Below are positions 34,201 to 35,040 of a DNA stretch of 35,040 nucleotides, piece by piece; positions within the stretch are counted from its first letter, which is position 1; each line of letters begins with the position of its first letter. The position numbers were made by a program, and so were the translations under genes. Origin of the DNA: CAXBNV01 sp963977185 (GTDB taxonomy: Bacteria > Pseudomonadota > Gammaproteobacteria > JAGOUU01); contig CAXBNV010000015.1 of NCBI GenBank assembly GCA_963977185.1, positions 1 through 35,040 on the forward strand, given 5' to 3'. Below the pieces are notes generated by a model that did no database searches, was not told the origin of the DNA, and worked only from the letters and a program-made list of their open reading frames with translations.

Positions 34201-34959
34201 ATGTTGCAGTCTCAAATAATTAATCTTGATAATATCACTTTAAATTATAATGCTTTTAACAATAAAAGTATTTTAATCACAGGTTGTACTGATGGCATTG
34301 GCAAAGCTGTTGCCCTTGAATGTGCTAAACATAATGCTAATTTAATTTTACTTGGCAAAAATGCAAGAAAATTAGATAAGCTTAAAACAGAAATTCAAGA
34401 GTTATATAACAATACCCCTGATTTATTATTATTTGATTTAGAAAAAGCAGGCTTTGAACATTATGAAGAGCTTGCAAATACTCTTTCACAAAAACATCAA
34501 AAGCTAGATATTTTATTACATAACGCCGCTATCTTAGGTGTTAAAACAGACATTAATAATTACCCTATTTTAGATTGGTTTAAAACCATGCAAGTTAATC
34601 TAAATAGCCCTTTTATTTTAACTCAAACATTATTACCTTTATTAAAAAAATCAAACCAAGCTGAATTAATATTTACAACAGCTCCTGAAGGATTTAATTC
34701 ACAGGCATACTATGGCGCATATGCTATATCAAAAGCTGGAATAAATAATCTTGCAGAAATATTATCTTTAGAGCTAGAATCAAATACTAATATTAATGTA
34801 AATACTATTAATCCCAATAAAGTATTAACTAAATTAAGAAATAAATCTTTTCCTGGTGAAGATAAAAGAAATTTATTATTACCTGAAAATATTGTAGGCT
34901 ATTATTTATATCTTATGAGTAATCCTGATAGATTGAATGGAGTTTGTTTGGATATATAA
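34201..34959 (+). CDS. YciK-like short-chain dehydrogenase/reductase
   Basis: The 252-residue protein has the Rossmann motif TGCTDGIGKA (about 29-38), LHNAAILG, MQVNLNSPFILTQTLLPLL and YGAYAISKAG with the catalytic Tyr and Lys. The MQVN..FxLTQ.LLPLL stretch and the C-terminal INPNKVLTKLR resemble E. coli YciK. The residue 13 before the catalytic Tyr, normally Ser, is Ala in FTTAPEG, so activity may be altered. The substrate is unknown. The Shine-Dalgarno is weak. Repeat copy C begins within 3 bases of the stop. Confidence 0.85.
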   Translation: MLQSQIINLDNITLNYNAFNNKSILITGCTDGIGKAVALECAKHNANLILLGKNARKLDKLKTEIQELYNNTPDLLLFDLEKAGFEHYEELANTLSQKHQKLDILLHNAAILGVKTDINNYPILDWFKTMQVNLNSPFILTQTLLPLLKKSNQAELIFTTAPEGFNSQAYYGAYAISKAGINNLAEILSLELESNTNINVNTINPNKVLTKLRNKSFPGEDKRNLLLPENIVGYYLYLMSNPDRLNGVCLDI

Positions 34960-34961
34960 TA

Positions 34962-35040
34962 AAGCAATAACAAAAACATGAGCGCAGCGAATAAATATTT
35001 TTTCTTTCGTAAAGAAAAAAGGCTCACGTAGTGAGCAGAA
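34962..35040 (+). repeat. Palindromic repeat, copy C (cut by window end)
   Basis: AGCAATAACAAAAACATGAG, then CGAATAAA, a TTTCTTT/AAAGAAA hairpin and GCTCAC-GTA-GTGAGC (35022-35036) follow the same order and spacing as the left arm of copy B (25148-25222). It is in the same orientation relative to its upstream gene. The rest lies beyond the window. Confidence 0.8.

Noticed and set aside
1..35040. CRISPR array, prophage, IS transposase or tRNA genes
   Set aside because: No regular short repeats with spacers, no transposase or phage proteins and no cloverleaf sequences were seen on either strand.

Overview
The window is an AT-rich (by eye about 70% or more A+T), densely coding chromosomal segment. 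RNase T (rnt), the prfB-lysS pair with its programmed frameshift, a FadI/FadJ-like beta-oxidation pair, the Lol lipoprotein-release genes and the nadK-recN order all point to a gammaproteobacterium. The base composition, a membrane-anchored J-domain protein and several unknown membrane proteins would suit a host-associated lineage such as Legionellales or a relative. That placement is inference; there is no rRNA here to settle it. No phage, IS transposase, CRISPR array or tRNA was seen.

Layout. 1-716: the tail of an upstream gene, a hairpin, then a small membrane-protein gene split by a frameshift at an A9 tract. 827-886: a long structured palindrome. 910-6385 (minus): lolC/E-type gene, lolD, fadI-like thiolase and fadJ-like multifunctional enzyme, probably read in that order. 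6510-7484 (plus): an unknown membrane protein. 7595-10781 (minus): perM-like transporter and oligopeptidase A. 10886-15311: a small acidic protein, a J-domain membrane protein, a cysteine-rich PP-loop protein, a DUF2063/BufC-like protein and a UbiA-family prenyltransferase. 15330-16400 (minus): an M15 carboxypeptidase-like protein and a small conserved-looking protein, separated by a repeat. 16562-19705 (plus): amino-acid antiporter, panB, panC. 19710-20858 (minus): a LemA-like protein and a small membrane protein. 20998-25126 (plus): proS, nadK, recN, followed by a 243-bp palindromic repeat. 25428-27583 (plus): hpnD and hpnE. 27589-30254 (minus): prfB then lysS. 30369-33437 (minus): a large MscK-type mechanosensitive channel. 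33473-34959 (plus): rnt and a YciK-like SDR. The window ends inside a third copy of the repeat.

The genes cover envelope maintenance (Lol export, osmotic channel, M15 peptidase, squalene/hopanoid or C30 carotenoid precursors), fatty-acid oxidation, pantothenate synthesis, translation and DNA repair. The most unusual signal is not a gene. It is a family of long interrupted palindromes (15927-16090, 25141-25383, 34962-window end). Each copy sits within about 15 bases of a stop codon and in the same orientation relative to the gene upstream. Their internal hairpins differ between copies by paired substitutions that keep the stems intact. Other points of interest are the A9 frameshift, an archaeal/eukaryotic-type ProRS in a gammaproteobacterial setting, hpnD-hpnE without hpnC beside them, and a PP-loop protein with a possible iron-sulfur cysteine set.
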